Assembly: GCA_949361645.1 (NCBI GenBank)
Contig: OX442417.1
Span: 15,271,877 to 15,335,876 of the forward strand
Source of the DNA: Spongilla lacustris
Taxonomy: Eukaryota > Porifera > Demospongiae > Spongillida > Spongillidae
Direction of reading: 5' to 3'
DNA: 64,000 nt
Position numbers and translations under genes: made by a program. This document shows, one piece after another, positions 48,770-60,978 of this stretch (the first letter of the stretch is position 1; each line of letters begins with the position of its first letter). Under the pieces are notes generated by a model that searched no databases, was not told the origin of the DNA, and worked only from the letters and a program-made list of their open reading frames with translations.

Positions 48770-50880
48770 CAGTACATCTACGGAATGAAAACAGTTGTGG
48801 AAACAGACCACAGGCCGTTAGAAATCAGTGCGAAAAATCATTACTCTGAGCACCAAGGCGACTATAGCAAATGTTGCTACAATTGCAAAGGTAGTACCTG
48901 GAAGTAATTTATCATCCATGAGAGCAACAGCTAATAGCTGATACACTGTCAAGGTTGCCAGCTGGACAGGCAGAAGCAGAATAGTTTGGAAATTATGAAG
49001 AGTGTCAGTTGGGGCAAAAGTCAATCCGAGCAGAGGTGGTAGCCAAGGAGCTGAAAGTCATAGATGAGCGCGATTTTGTTCGAACATCATACCAACAGAT
49101 GGAAGAAGCGAAGAAAGCATGACGAACACAGAATTTTGGCTCAGGTCATTGGGCAAGGGTGGTCTGTAAAGATACGAGAGGTTTCAGTTTTGATTACACC
49201 CTACTGGAACTTTCAGGATACAATGGTGGTGCAAGACGGTATTTTGTACAAGGGAAGTCAAGCAGTGGTACATAAGCCATAGCAGCACAGAGCAAGGAGC
49301 CTCAGTTGGCTCATTCCATCCCAATTAGAGAATCCATGGAGTAAGGTGGGGATTGATTTGTGTAGGTGCAAAGGGAAAGATTGGGTGATGATTGTGGATT
49401 ACCTGCATGACAGATTTTATTGAGGTGTCAGAATTGCAGCAAACTCTAGCCACAGCTGTTCAAGCAAAGTTCAGACCCATATATGGCTCTTCTGAAATGG
49501 CACAATACCCCAACTGTGGGACTTGACGTCACTCCATGTAAACGGTTGTTTGCTCGACAAATCCGAGGAGCAGTTCCTGTGAGTGCACGGAAACTGGATT
49601 TAGAGGTGGAATGACAGAGAGCAATACAAGTCCAAGCTAAAGGAAAAGGGAAGGCTGATTGAAGATGGGAAGATGGAAGGGAAGCCTAACAAGGCTCTTG
49701 TGGCTAGGAGTCTGTGTTCTGAATGACAAGTGTGAAGGTGGGAGATCCAGTACTGTTCCAGGACCTTCCAGCTAAGAAGACTGAATGGATGTGAAGGGTT
49801 ATTGTACAAGTCAACTTTCAGTTACGAGGTATATGGTGGACGTTAATGGACAGCTGTTACATTGAAACAGATAATTTTTGAAAGCCACTAAGAACCATCC
49901 AATGGAATGTGGAACTGTAAGCAGAACGGGATGGCCAACCATCAGAGTCATGTGAGTCAGAGGTGGTACCAGTCCAGAGGTCTCCACCTAAGTCCGCTGG
50001 AGCTATGGATCAAATCCAGTACTCAACGAGCCACAGCCCTGAGGTGAACGCCAATCCACCAGAAGTAGGGAACTGAAATCTGATAGGAAGTGAAGTGGGA
50101 CTTCAGGCTAGTCCTACTGTGACAACCACTAGAAGGGGCAGGATCATTCATCGACCTAGCAGGTTTAAGGACTCCGCAGTTTGAAGAAAACAACAAAAAA
50201 TTAATTGGTAGGCCTAGTCGTGGGAGGGGATGTTTAGGATCACGTGACATTAGAGTGTGAAGTTGTATCTGTGTGCACATGATCAGGATTTGTGCCAATC
50301 ACCCCTCAGCAAAACAACGTGCACTGTTTTATTTGTTCTGCAATAAAATTTCAAGCCAGGGTGGACAAACCGTGACAAAGGTACCACGGCACCCAAAATA
50401 AATTAATTAACACATACCCGGTATGATATGAATATACCTTAAGATGCACGCGATCTCTCTGCGGCCTAGGGGGTGGCGACTATACGTCAAATACGCTTAA
50501 TTGGATTAAACCACAGTTTTATTTTGTTTGGAACACTTAACAAAGTGATATAAATAGTAGGACTGAGAATCTCTTGAAACCAAGTATGTTTGAAAAACTA
50601 CCCGTCCTTTTTTTACAATTTGTTAAAACATGTCATTCAATTGCAGGTTCAGAGATCGTACGAATGTCTACCTAGGGAGGCTGTCCAATATTTTTGCAAC
50701 ACGTGTGCCATTTGTCAGCTAAAGCAGCCTCAAAACAGCACTGCTCCGCTAAAGCCAATACTTGCATCGGGTGTACACATGTATCACGTGCACAGTTTTT
50801 TTTACCCTGCGATACACAAGCCAGCCAGGGTGGACAAACGTACCACCGTATTCGAAATAATTATGACATGAACATACCTT
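48770..50880 (+). mobile_element. Ty3/Gypsy-type pol relic, unit 2
   Basis: Same fragments in the same order as unit 1: FDQYIYGMKTVVETDHRPLE (about 48767-48826), the pre-integrase segment (about 49193-49252), core and C-terminal pieces, and a displaced zinc-binding segment ECLPREAVQYFCNTCAICQL (about 50664-50723). Stops and frameshifts are shared with unit 1, so decay preceded the duplication. Confidence 0.65.
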
Positions 50881-51269
50881 ATGTGCTGTCTCGGCCACAC
50901 TCACTCAGTCTCAGGCGTTAGAAATGCGAGGTTAATCACGTACGTTAACAATATTGATTCATTAATTAACGCTTAGTTTGAATTAACCATAACAGTAACG
51001 GACTGAACTGCATTGCATTGTTGCCGTGCTGTAATGACTATTACAAAGGTCGTTGGACTACTGGCATAGCATATTATGATGGCTTCTTCCTTAGTACAGA
51101 TGACAACATACCCACGGACAATTGCCCATTTGCCCCCCCCCCCCCCCCCCCCCCCCAGCCTCCTGTACAGTATTGGAATAACCCAATGTGAGGAGGTGCC
51201 TTTGAATTTATTGACATGGTCTTCAGGGTGTGTTGTACGTCTGTGTGTGTGTGTTGTGTGTGTGTAGGC

Positions 51270-52921
51270 GAAAGCCATCTTTACATCTTTCAGCACTACT
51301 TTGAGCATTATGTGAGATTGGAGGTGAGGAGAGGGACAAATTAAAGTCAAGGCACTTGACTGCATTGAAAAAGGAGTGGTGAGTGTGTGTGTGTGTGTAT
51401 GTATTAAGCTTGAACAATCTTTAATAATATATTGTGTGAATGATTCGTATATCTGTGTTGTGTATCACTTATTAAATTTAACTGTGTGTATTATAAAATC
51501 AAATGGGGACACTCAAGATTGCACAGAATGGCGTCTATTAAGGTTCATGGGATCAGGACATGCGAATTAAACAGAGTACGTCCTGCAGGTACTAATTATG
51601 GAACTCTCTAGTGTGCACCTCCTCCCAGTCCTACAATGCAGCACCCTTTACCTATGCATTAAAAGGAATAAAATAAGGGTCCTAGACTAATCGCCTGGTG
51701 AGGCATCTAACCTACATCTCTAGTCCCCATCCTTCCTCCACCTCTGGTCACAATCCTCCCTCCACCTCTAGTCCCCATTCTTCCTCCACATCTAGTCCCA
51801 ACTTCCTCCATCTCTAGTCCCCATCCTTTCCTCCACCTCTAGTCCCCATCATTCCTCCACCTCAAGTCCCCATCATTCCTCCACCTCAAGTCCCATCATT
51901 CCTCCACCTCTAGTCCCCATCCTTTCCTTCACCTCTAGTCCCCATCCTTTCCTCCCCTGTAGTCCCATCCTTTCCTCCCCTCTAGTCGCCATCCTTTCCT
52001 TCACCTCTAGTCCCCATCCTTTCCTCCACCTCTAGTCCCCATCCTTTCCTCCACCTCTAGTTGCCATCCTTTCCTTCACCTCTAGTCCCCATCCTTTCCT
52101 CCACCTCTAGTCCCCATCCTTTCCTCCACCTCTAGTTGCCATCCTTTCCTTCACCTCTAGTCCCCATCCTTTCCTCCACCTCTAGTCGCCATCCTTTCCT
52201 TCACCTCTAGTCCCCATCCTTCCTCCACCTCTAGTCCCCATCCTTCCTCCACCTCTAGTCCCCATCCTTCCCCTGGTTTCTGTGCCTAGTTATTGCCTAG
52301 TATTACCTTCCATCCACCACCCATATTAATATCTCTCTCCTTCCAATACCCCTTCGATCAGCTGGCATCATGGCAATGGTGCCATCATGTGCAGTGATGG
52401 TTCCAGCTACACTGGGAGGTGGGGCTTAGGTCAGGTGTTGGTGAGATGGTGTGCTGTGATGGTGTGAACTACAAGGGCCAGTGGTTGATGGACAAGCCCC
52501 ACGGAAGGGGGCTACTGAGGAACCCAAGTGCATCATACTTTTATGACTGTTAGTGCACTGATTAGTACAATTTACTAACAGATGTACTATGGTTAACAGA
52601 ATCAAGGTGTGAGACTGGGAGAAAAAAATGAGAGAAGGGTAGCATTGGTGAACTAAAAATTGGCGTGGTCAAAGAGAAGGCTGCAATTGGAACAGCACCT
52701 GGGATAGAGGGAGGATGAGTGGTAGAGGTGCCAAAGAAGAGCAAGTGGGTACTATTATGAACAGGCGGGTACCTGTACCCTTGTAAGAACAGACCATTAA
52801 CATCTGTCGGTATTGTACAAATAAGGTATTTTTCTCCCTTCAAAAGTAGGGAAGTGTGGACTGTTGCAGAAAGAATGACTGCAGCTGAACTTCCCTATGT
52901 TCCAAGATACGATTATTAAGA
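51270..52921 (+). pseudogene. decayed 3' end of the DH-PH-MORN gene, unit 3
   Basis: Recognisable pieces of exon 16 (about 51268-51330), exon 18 (about 51506-51575, with in-frame stop), exon 20 (52364-52552, with a deletion in the SWEAG region), exon 21 (about 52608-52745, large deletions) and exon 22 (about 52850-52921). Between them is an expanded 24-bp minisatellite. No usable frame remains. Confidence 0.7.
51715..52270. repeat. 24-bp minisatellite, expanded, unit 3
   Basis: About 22 copies of the same 24-bp family, with higher-order alternation of gtcgcc/gttgcc and gtcccc variants. Confidence 0.92.
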
Positions 52922-53110
52922 TTTTAACTATCTATTGTTCATGGAAGAGTTGATATTTATTATATTGGTGTGTATTTATGTGCGTGTCCACTTGTCTGTT
53001 TTCTCTATCAAAGATATGTCTCCCCCTATGTGTAGCTGGTAGTGCATGACCACAGTGGTGAGCTGTCCACAGCCGGCTGATGGAATATAAGATGTACCAC
53101 TTATCCTGTG

Positions 53111-53630
53111 AGGACACTGCTTGATGGAGGAGGGGCACCTTGAGGGTCTTGTGGTCCCTGAGGGGAGCAGGGCACGAGCCTGGGGAGGTGACACTATACC
53201 GGTGGGCCTTTATAGTCAATCTATATAGGTTGGGCTGCATGATGTGTGCTGGTGGTATATGTACATGTACGTGGCGGTCGTAGCCCGGACCCTACCACAT
53301 CAAGGACCTTCTGCTTATTTAGAAATGTCCAGTAATGGGGCCCCCAGTGGTGAATGACTAAGTGCAGGTTTGTGTTTTCTGATACATATACTCATGTTGA
53401 AGCTGACTTGGTAGAAAAGCACAATTGCCATTTCTCAGTGAGCCACAGCTGGGGGTACTTAATGTGGTAGGGTCAAGGGTCACATGTACATCCATACTAC
53501 TATCACGCATACAGCATGGCAACCGTTAAGGCCCATGGGATTCATAGTGATGAATGATCTCCGTCCCACCTCTCCCCAGGCCTGTGCCCCAAACGCTTTG
53601 TGATGCCCTAAACGTCCATCAAACTAGTTT
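53111..53630. mobile_element. inverted-repeat element, degenerate, unit 3
   Basis: The left arm begins aggacactgcttgatggagg and is recognisable to about 53260. The right arm is eroded past the ccaggcctgtgcccc block. It sits in the same place relative to the zinc-finger gene as in units 1 and 2. Confidence 0.55.
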
Positions 53631-53741
53631 ACCCCCCCCCCCGACGAATTGTAGCAAACAGAAGGTGTTTGGTGTTGTGCATATCAATACAGTATATGAA
53701 ATGTCAATGAGTTACAATAAACATTACCAAGATTAAATTGG

Positions 53742-55100
53742 TTACATGCGACATGACTTAAGATGGGAGTCCAAACTCTTCTGGTACAGGTACGATTTGG
53801 TACATCCACTGTTGCTGCACCTCAACCTCTCACCAGTATGAATCCTACAGTGGGCCTTCAAACCATCTGAGCTTGTAAATGACCTTTTGCAGAAACATTT
53901 GTAAATCTTCTCTCCAGTATGAGTGAACATGTGCGTTTTCAGACTTGACTGATGTGAAAATGCCTTTCCACATTGCTGACACTGATGTGGCTTCTCTCCA
54001 GTATGAGTTAGCATATGCGTTTTCCGACTTGACTGTAGTGAAAATGCCTTCCCACATTGTTGACACTGATGTGGACTCTTTCCAATATGAGTCAACATGT
54101 GTGTCTTCAGATGTGACTGCTGTGAAAATGCCTTTCCACATTGTTGACACTGATGAGGCTTCTCTCCAGTATGAGTGAGCATGTGTGTCTTCAGATGTGA
54201 CTGATGTGAAAATGCCTTTCCACATTGTTGACACAGATGTGGCTTCTCTCCAGTATGAGTGAGCATGTGTTTTTTCAGATTTGACTGTAGTGAAAATGGC
54301 TTTCCACATTGTTGACACTGATGTGGTCTCTCTCCAGTATGAGTGAGCATGTGTGTTTTCAGATTTGACGGTAGTGAAAATGCCTTTCCACATTCTTGAC
54401 ACTGATGTGGCTTCTCTCCAGTGTGAGTGAGCATGTGTGTTTTCAGATGTGACCTATGTGAAAATGCCTTTCCACATTGTTGACACTGATGTGGCTTCTC
54501 TCCAGTATGAGTGACCATGTGTGTTTTGAGACTTAACTGATGTGAAAATTCCTTTCCACATTGGTCACACTGATGTGGCTTCTCTCCAGTATGAGTGAGC
54601 ATGTGTGTTTTTAGACTTGACCGTTGTGAAAATCCCTTTCCACATTGGTCACACTGATGTGGCTTCTCTCCAGTATGAGTGAGCATGTGTGTTTTTAGAC
54701 TTGACCTGTGTGAAAATTCCTTTCCACATTGGTCACACTGATGTGGCTTCTCTCCAGTATGAGTGAGCATGTGTGTTTTTAGACTTGACCTGTGTGAAAA
54801 TTCCTTTCCACATTGGTCACACTGATGTGGCTTCTCTCCAGTATGAGTAAGCATGTGTTTTTTCAGGTTTGACAGATGTGAAACTGCCTTTCCACATTGT
54901 TGACACTGATATGGCTTCTCTCCAGTATGAGTAAGCATGTGTGTTTTCAGATTTGACTGTCGTGAAAATGCCTTTCCACATTGTTGACATTGATGTGGCT
55001 TCTCTCCAGTATGAGTGAGCATGTGTGTTTTCAGATGTGACATATGTGAAAATGCCTTTCCACATTGTTGACACTTATGAGGTCGTCTTCCTGGAGCCAT
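53742..55100 (-). CDS. C2H2 zinc-finger protein, sixteen fingers (unit 3)
   Basis: Intact 452-residue paralogue starting MAPGRRPHKC. Fourteen canonical fingers are followed by the same two atypical C-terminal fingers as unit 1 (YKCFCKRSF, and CSNSGCTKSY ... HLKSC). Neighbouring fingers 4 and 5 are identical (CGKEFSHRSSLKTH) and finger 6 is near-identical, a sign of recent tandem expansion. Specificity-determining helix residues vary across the others (SHMSHL, SRQSNL, SLPSNL, SLQSSR). One linker is altered to HIGKSPH after finger 12. It probably binds a long DNA site; the target is unknown. There is no stop or frameshift, so this copy seems functional. Confidence 0.87.
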   Translation of the reverse strand: MAPGRRPHKCQQCGKAFSHMSHLKTHMLTHTGEKPHQCQQCGKAFSRQSNLKTHMLTHTGEKPYQCQQCGKAVSHLSNLKKHMLTHTGEKPHQCDQCGKEFSHRSSLKTHMLTHTGEKPHQCDQCGKEFSHRSSLKTHMLTHTGEKPHQCDQCGKGFSQRSSLKTHMLTHTGEKPHQCDQCGKEFSHQLSLKTHMVTHTGEKPHQCQQCGKAFSHRSHLKTHMLTHTGEKPHQCQECGKAFSLPSNLKTHMLTHTGERPHQCQQCGKPFSLQSNLKKHMLTHTGEKPHLCQQCGKAFSHQSHLKTHMLTHTGEKPHQCQQCGKAFSQQSHLKTHMLTHIGKSPHQCQQCGKAFSLQSSRKTHMLTHTGEKPHQCQQCGKAFSHQSSLKTHMFTHTGEKIYKCFCKRSFTSSDGLKAHCRIHTGERLRCSNSGCTKSYLYQKSLDSHLKSCRM

Positions 55101-56470
55101 TCATACCTACAGATTGATGGACACCTGGTAGTGAATAAATTTGCACTTTTTTTCTATGTATATGGGTTTTAACTAAAATATGAAAATCTGATTGCCCAGA
55201 CCAGAGTTGGAAACAACGTGCATCATAGGTCATTTTCCACGCATTTTACAGTAATGACCAGGCGATTTTGGCCTTGGGAGGACAATTTGACTGTTCATTT
55301 TATTATCATTAATACGTAATCACTATCTTGCACCACATGATAAAGAGTTCAATTGTTCAAAGAGAAAACATTGAACTGCCTTAGGCAATTAAAACAACCA
55401 AAAACCAAGTGCTTTTGTGCTGTAGAAGGTGCCTTCTGCTGTGATTATGGCTCAGTGGTTATAAAATGTTTTTGCTTATGTTGTCACCTACAATCTACCG
55501 CTTGCATCTACTGCTTGCACAATTTATCTGCTTTTGCTGATGGAACCAAATAGTACTGCGATTGTTGCACAGTATTACTTTGACCGTCCATTTAAATAAA
55601 ATGTCCAGTCAATATGGAGATGCTGTTTCTGACTCTGCAGAATCATCTGAACTGCATGCACCGATCTTTCTGAGGACAGTAACATACATGTGATGTGAGC
55701 TCCACAGGCTTAAAGTATGCTTCCTTCATATAACACATTCCTCTAGAATATCACTGATTCCCCCGTGCATACATATAAGTTATAGGGTGTGTCAGAACTC
55801 ATGGTACTGTGGTTTTCGATTGAGCATTTTAAACTGGTAACAAAGCGTTGCTCTAATCACTAGCTGACATAATAAATACATATGATGTGAACTTTGCCAA
55901 ACAGCCCTTACCATTTATGTGAAGAGAAAAGTTGGCTCCTAAATTCCGACAGTTAATTTTGCTCTCCCCCTCCCATTCATTGATCACGTATTACTCACGA
56001 CAGGACAGTCGTACAAAGATGAAATTAGTAAATTGTACCATTTTAATTCCAAATGATTCTTTTCTGGTCATACAGATAAGATGTACAATTGTTTGATTCC
56101 TCCGAGTCCCATTCATTCAAATAGGTGGAAGTTCCCAAAAATTCTCGGTTGCCTAGCAGTATGCCATATGATGATGTCACAAATGTGTCTTAATTTACTG
56201 CTGCCGGACTACACATAATTAACATATGCAGCTGCAGACACGTTTGAAAGATATAACAGGGTGAGGCGGTTCTAATTCAGCAAAGGTGACCAAGCCAAAG
56301 AGAACGGTTCATTAACAAGGAGAACTCTGAGTTTAAGATATCCAATGAACTGTAGGCCTTACGATAAATTTAAAAACAGCTGCACAGCAGTACGAAAGAG
56401 GCCTACTCAGATTACCCGATATAAATAAGACAAATCTAAGCATGCTATACATAGCACTTACAGATACGAT
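55101..56470. other. upstream flank of the unit 3 zinc-finger gene
   Basis: Diverged copy of 36765-38170. Its plus-strand frames are interrupted relative to units 1 and 2. No gene assigned. Confidence 0.4.
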
Positions 56471-56569
56471 GATTGAAACAGATCATTTTTAAACGCCAAT
56501 AAGAACCATCCAATGGAATTGGAACTGTAAGCAGAACGGGATGACCAACCAGAGCCATCAGAGGTCTCC

Positions 56570-56645
56570 ACCTAGTCTGGGGACTAGACTGATGGCTGTA
56601 CTATCATATGATAGTACAGCCTTCAGTCTGGTCCCCAAACTAGTC
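56570..56645. mobile_element. short palindromic insertion with target duplication
   Basis: A near-perfect palindrome of about 70 bp centred on ctatcatatgatag, with arms running out to ggggactagact and agtctggtcccc. It is flanked on both sides by tctccaccta. The matching sites in units 1 (about 40797) and 2 (about 49979) have a single tctccaccta and no palindrome. Confidence 0.7.
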
Positions 56646-57908
56646 TCCACCTAAGTCAGTACTCAATGAGCCCCAGCCCTGAGGTGTAGGGAAAGAAACA
56701 AGCTGAAATCTGTCTCTCTGATAGGAGTGAACTGGGACTTCAGGCTCGTTGTATTGTGACAACCACTAGAAGGGGCAGGACCATTCATTGGCCTAGCAGG
56801 TTTAAGGACTCTGCAGTTTGAAGAAAACAACAAACAATTCGGAGGGGGGATGTATAGGATCACGAGGCATTAGAGTGTGCGTTGTCGTGTAGAGTACTGA
56901 AGTTGCATCTGTGTGCATATGATCAGGAGTTGTGCCAATAAATTACCCCTCAGCCCAACAACGTGCACTTTTTTTGTTTGTTGTGCGCTGCGATAAAATT
57001 TCAAGCCAGGGGACAAAACGTGATAACGGTACCATGGCACCCGAAATGAACACATGATATGAACATAGGGCGACGACTACTAGTATACTTACCTGAAATA
57101 CGTTTAATTGGATAAACCCACTCTTTTAGGCCCTGCGGTTTTGTTTGGAACACAAAAAATAAGTGTTGAATAAGGACTGAGGATCTCTTGAAACCAACTA
57201 TTTTTGAAACACTACCCGTCCTTTAATATGTAAGAATACTCGCAGCGAACACTACTTAATTGACCGTAGTATATGGGTATACACATGTTACATGTATCAC
57301 GTGCACCTTTTTTCCCCATGCGATACACAAGCCAGCCAGGGTAGACAAACGTACCACGGAATTGAAAATAGCTATAACACAATATGACATATGACATGAA
57401 CATACCTTATGCACTGTTTTGGCCACACTCACTCAGGCGTTAGAATTAATGCACCAGTTGCGCGTATTAAAGAAATGAAGAATTTAATTACCCGTTAATG
57501 ATATGACGTCACATCCGGACGGCTCTAGCGACTATGGTTTTGTATTGTGAGTGAACGGAGCTGCCTGGATAATGCCATCCCTCATGATCCGTGGGCTATG
57601 TATGGTACACGGTGCGTAGTGTGTGGGAACAACAGTACAAGGACCTCAGTACCTTCGTTCGTATGTTATATCTTATGATAAAGAAAGCGAGCCATAGGCC
57701 TATGTCGTCGCTCACAATCGTGTTTTTTCGAGGCATTTTCCGAATAGCGGTAAGAAAAGTGGCCCCTAACTACATAATCCTGTGTGGCTTTGCCTAATAC
57801 ACCAATAACAAAAGGACCCCGCGGCCGAGAGGCTGTAGTGTCGTACCAGACCCAGATTTTATTCTATCTACAGTCTTGTAAATACCCACTTGGACAAGCT
57901 TCGTTTAG

Positions 57909-57941
<33 letters not shown>

Positions 57942-58326
57942 GACATTCCCAATTGATAGGCCTGCCCACTTGTACACCATATATATTGCCATCCATTGGA
58001 GTGTACAAATTAAATATGGGATTAACCCAATGTGAGGAGGTGCCTTTGAATTTGTTGACAGGTGTGTTGTATGTCTGTCTGTGTATGCGAAAGTCATCTT
58101 TATTGAACGTGACATCTTTCAGCACTACTTTGAACATTATGTGAGATTATTGGAGGTGAGGAGGGTTGTCATAGGGACAAATTAAAGTCAAGGTGCACCG
58201 TGGACTGAACAGTATCTTATGGTATGGGCGCTTATTAGGGTTCATGGGATCAGGACATGTGAATTAAACAGAGTACGTCAGTCCTGCAAGTTACTATGTT
58301 CTTTTTAATGCCCTATTGTTATGAAG

Positions 58327-58464
58327 TGCAAAGGTAAAGGAGTGCTGCATTATAAGACTGGGGAGGTGTACACTGGAGAGTTCCATAACGACCTCTTCCA
58401 TGGCGAGGGAGAAATGCACTACTTTGGAATATCAAAGTACCAGGGGTCCTGGACTAATGGTCTG
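58327..58464 (+). pseudogene. isolated MORN exon 19 copy, unit 4
   Basis: A 138-bp open copy of parent exon 19 with splice-like ends (AG before, GTGAGA after) and only a few changes (for example MHYFG for MKYFG). No in-frame partner exon is preserved nearby; it runs into the 27-bp minisatellite downstream. Confidence 0.65.
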
Positions 58465-58574
58465 GTGAGACATCTACACTACATCTCCAGTCTCCATTCC
58501 TCGTCCACACTAGTCCCCATTTCTCCTTCACCCTCATCCCTCCACCACCTTAGTACTCCACCATAGTCCCCATC

Positions 58575-59195
58575 CCTCCTGTGGAGGGAAGAGGAGGCAG
58601 TGAGGGTATTAGAGGGAAGAGGAAGCAGTGAGGGTGTGGAGGGAAGAGGAGGCAGTGAGGGTGTGGAGGGACGAGGAGGCAGTGAGGGTGTGGAGGGAAG
58701 GAGGCCGTGTAGGTGTGGAGGAAAGAGGAGGCAGTAAGGGTGTGGAGGGAAGAGGAGGCAGTGAGGGTGTGGAGGGAAGAGGCAGTGAGGGTGTGGAAGG
58801 AAGAGGCAGTGAGGGTGTGGAGGGAAGGAGGCAGTGAGGGTGCAGAGGGAAGGAGACAGTAAGGGTGTGGAGGGAAGAGGAGGCAGTGAGGGTGTGGAGG
58901 GAAGAGGAGGCAGTGAGGGTGTGGAGGGAAGAGGAGGCAGTGAGGGTGTGGAGGGAAGGAGGCCGTGTAGGTATGGAGGAAAGAGGAGGCAGTGATGGTG
59001 TGGAGGCAGTGATGGTGTGGAGGGAAGAGGAGGTAGTGAGGGTGTGGAGGGAAAGAGGCAGTGTGGGGGGTGGAGGAAAGAGGAAGTAGTGAGGGTGTGG
59101 AGGGAAGAGGAGGCAGTGAGGGTGTGGAGGGAAGAGGAGGCAGTGCGGGTGTCGAGGGGAGAGGAGGCAGTGATGTTTGGAGGGAAGAGGAGGTA
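58575..59195. repeat. 27-bp minisatellite, unit 4
   Basis: About 22 units based on agggtgtggagggaagagga followed by ggcagtg. Confidence 0.93.
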
Positions 59196-59432
59196 GTGTA
59201 CACATAAATCAGGAGTCACATTTGTAACAAATATGTCAAAACCTCAGTGTATGTAGTTGTGCTTGATTTTTTAATCAGTGGAACTATTCATGGGATGCAT
59301 GTAGCAATCAAACCATAAGGTTAATGTGTGGGAACAAATAAGCATTATCTCTGTTGCCGGTGCTTTCTAAGCTTTGGCCGTTTTACTACATTTTAGGGCT
59401 TTATCTATCTAAATGCAAAAGTCCAATTGATT

Positions 59433-59830
59433 CTATAGTACAGTGCAAATCAAGATAAACAAGTATGAGTTAGTATATGTGTTTTTAACGTTGACGGTAG
59501 TGAAAATGCCTTTCCACATAGCTGACACTGACTGATGTGGTATTTCTCCAGTATGGGTGAGGATGTGTGTTTTCAATGTTGACCTTACTGTAAATGCCTT
59601 CCAACAATGTTCGCAAGGGTATGGTCTTTCTCCAGTATGACTACGCATGTGTCTTTGGAGGTGAGACAGCTGACCAAATTTTGGCTGGACACAGTTCACA
59701 TTGGTGTGTCTTTTCTCCAGTATGGTCGACATATGACGTTGCAAGTTTCGCACAACTTCCTTCCCGCACACCTCACACTTCAGTTTTCCACTTGCTGGTG
59801 TTACCTGCAGACTGAAGGAGAACTAGTAGT
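59433..59830 (-). pseudogene. degenerate C2H2 zinc-finger fragment (unit 4)
   Basis: After an acceptor-like CTGCAG near 59811 the minus frame reads [16 protein letters not shown], then [19 protein letters not shown], then [17 protein letters not shown], then loses register with a relic of a further finger in another frame. It differs from the unit 1-3 genes in finger sequence and lacks their C-terminus. No start codon was seen. A decayed relative of the cluster. Confidence 0.55.
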
Positions 59831-60978
59831 GAATATGGTTGAACCTAAAAACGTTTTTGAGTGATTATTCTAATGTATTAATGTGAAAGCCTGTGCATGC
59901 ACTAATCTTGCTGGTGACAGTACTTAACATACATAAATGTGACATGAGCTCCACTGGCCTAAGGTGTAAATTGCAAGGCTGCTTCATATAACGCATCAAA
60001 TAGACAACTGGTTCTGAATATGTCTAATTCTGACAATTGTACAATACTGCTGTTACTTACAGCTGGTATACTAAAATAGTATTTTTATGTTTCAATGCAA
60101 ATAATATACCCCCACTCGAGATATGCTACTACTAACTGTCTAACGCAGTATTTAATTATATTGCAATAAATAAATATATAGTTGTTCATGCAATTAAAGT
60201 TTCCAACTGAAAAAGTATTTAGTTATACAAAACAGTACCAGCTATAGATATTTGATTTTTTTTTTACAAACAAAGCACAATATAAATACATTTAATAGGA
60301 CACAAAGTTCAATATAAATCATGAAAAAGTAACTATTAAACATGATAAAATGTCACTTTGTTGCTAGTGTGCAGGGAGTGTTGCTCCATCATCAAACCCT
60401 AGACCACATCGCCATTACCATCGCACATAAAAAAGCTAATATGCTTATCCTTTTACATAACTATCAGTACTGTGCACGGCATGTGGTCAGGCCCAAAGGC
60501 AAGAGAGTGGCTTGGGAGCCCCAATTGTTACCTACAATCATTGTAGTCCTCGAAGGGTGTGCAACACAGATATTCACCTGTACTGCTCTGACGTTGAACG
60601 GACTATTACAAAAGATAAGCTAAATTCCAATGCCATGCGGTAATGAGGGTCTAGTTACTTGTTACGTAGGTAAAAGTGGGGATGAGACCTAGTGCCCAAT
60701 GCAATGAAACACCCGTGCACACACTTTTTGAACCCTTCCTACGCCACTGGCAATAACGCACTGACCTATTTCTCTGACAAGTGCTCTATTGTTGGCCTTC
60801 ACGGCAGACAGGTGAGATAACTTCAGTAGGACGAGGCGAACTGCAAGCACATGACCAATATAATAGGCCTATTAGTTGACAACCGGCAGTACAATATTTA
60901 CCTTTTCCTTTTTGTGTAGATGATGTTCGCTGCTTGAGTGCTTGCGGTGTCTTACGAAAGTTCCCCCTGGGCAACATT
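59831..60978. other. non-coding region in unit 4
   Basis: AT-rich, no recognisable gene. A 93-codon plus-strand frame at 60342-60623 has no family resemblance and no splice context. Confidence 0.4.

Larger units (their letters stand above)
41997..51184. repeat. segmental duplication unit 2
   Basis: Nearly complete copy of unit 1, about 9.2 kb, offset roughly 9.2-9.5 kb. The last three MORN exons, the flank, inverted-repeat element, zinc-finger gene, TIR/minisatellite element and pol relics all recur in the same order with few base changes. MORN exons 16, 18 and 19 are shortened and disabled. Confidence 0.85.
51185..58028. repeat. segmental duplication unit 3
   Basis: Shorter and more diverged copy, about 6.8 kb. 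It has a long intron-derived 24-bp minisatellite, broken MORN exons, a degenerate inverted-repeat element, an intact expanded zinc-finger gene and a deleted pol relic. The TIR/minisatellite element is absent. It ends in the same C run followed by the unit marker at 58029. Confidence 0.75.

Noticed and set aside
57540..57800. Possible small gene with an early ATG in unit 3
   Set aside because: Frame closes after about 16 codons, no acceptor/donor pair supports a longer product.
58479..59219. Long minus-strand Leu/Pro/Ser frames
   Set aside because: Open only because the 27-bp minisatellite has no stops in these frames; no domain or codon signal.
60342..60623. 93-codon plus-strand frame
   Set aside because: Ordinary length for chance in this DNA, with no domain and no splice context.
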